A stretch of 64,000 bases of DNA, taken from Nostoc sp. CHAB 5844 (lineage in GTDB: Bacteria > Cyanobacteriota > Cyanobacteriia > Cyanobacteriales > Nostocaceae). The stretch spans positions 1 through 64,000 of the forward strand of contig NZ_JAIVFW010000033.1 in assembly GCF_020829595.1 (NCBI RefSeq). Reading direction: 5' to 3'. Below are positions 63,993 to 64,000 of this stretch, piece after piece; position 1 is the first letter of the stretch, and each line of letters starts with the position of its first letter. The notes under the pieces are model-generated. The model made no database searches. It saw only the letters and a list, made by a program, of their open reading frames with translations, and had not been told where the DNA came from. Made by a program: the position numbers and the translations under genes.

Positions 63993-64000
63993 CTTCAAAC

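Noticed and set aside
1-64000. tRNA, rRNA, tmRNA or phage genes
   Set aside because: No cloverleaf-like sequence with conserved TTCGAATC arms, rRNA segments, or phage structural or integrase genes was found on reading through the window.

Overview
The window comes from a filamentous, probably heterocyst-forming cyanobacterium of the Nostoc/Anabaena/Tolypothrix/Calothrix kind. The evidence is the dense scatter of the octamer GCGATCGC, a kaiABC clock operon followed by a TolC gene of the HgdD type, a cmpABCD bicarbonate transporter, a photosystem II S4-domain protein, a Ycf20-like protein, D-glycerate 3-kinase, a cyanoexosortase locus, two Uma2 nucleases, and the small palindromic repeats typical of Nostoc-type genomes. 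No rRNA, tRNA, CRISPR array or phage gene was found.

Layout. 1-3.7 kb is an accessory region: the start of an IS630-family transposase, a 5'-truncated gene, a membrane/GAF-like gene split by a small repeat insertion, and three intact genes of unknown function. 3.7-7 kb holds a lipoprotein serpin next to a secreted subtilisin-like protease. 7-16.9 kb holds rpe, a cyanoexosortase/HpsJ-like operon, kptA with an amino-acid permease, a threonine-dehydratase-like enzyme with a GNAT, and an AAA ATPase. 17.2-18.9 kb carries remnants of a heavy-metal RND efflux operon (short N-terminal stubs of the adaptor and the pump) with an intact methyltransferase and a DUF411 copper-type protein. 18.8-27.2 kb mixes a Uma2 nuclease, TPR and sigma-like proteins, small coiled-coil proteins, a PIN-domain pseudogene broken by a MITE, a photosystem II S4 protein and a DUF4058 protein.

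27.3-36.4 kb is the clock region. hgdD/tolC, kaiC, kaiB and kaiA lie on the minus strand, and a hybrid histidine kinase (CBS pair, kinase core, degenerate receivers) is divergent from them. KaiA is 193 residues, shorter than the 284-residue three-part form, and lacks a recognisable pseudo-receiver. 36.5-43 kb holds a GT39 glycosyltransferase, a lipoprotein, a Ycf20-like protein, glyK and a Uma2 nuclease. 42.4-52.9 kb is rich in signalling: a REC-GGDEF protein coupled to a 1569-residue CHASE/PAS/GAF hybrid kinase, SelO, and a dCache histidine kinase. 53.5-59 kb is cmpABCD, encoding a Tat-type lipoprotein binding protein, a permease, a fused ATPase/binding protein and an ATPase. 59-64 kb holds conserved unknowns and a STAND ATPase with a GNAT-like region and a C-terminal sigma-4-like HTH.

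Cross-cutting theme. The window is peppered with miniature inverted-repeat elements of several families (perfect 13-bp inverted ends at 36560-36705, 39886-40004 and 50455-50593). Two have broken genes (at about 1.6 and 23.7 kb), and one landed on a stop codon and rebuilt it through its target duplication. The most interesting undescribed candidates are the 0.5-3.7 kb cassette, the clock-adjacent CBS/pseudo-receiver kinase, the STAND-GNAT-HTH fusion, and the serpin/protease pair.
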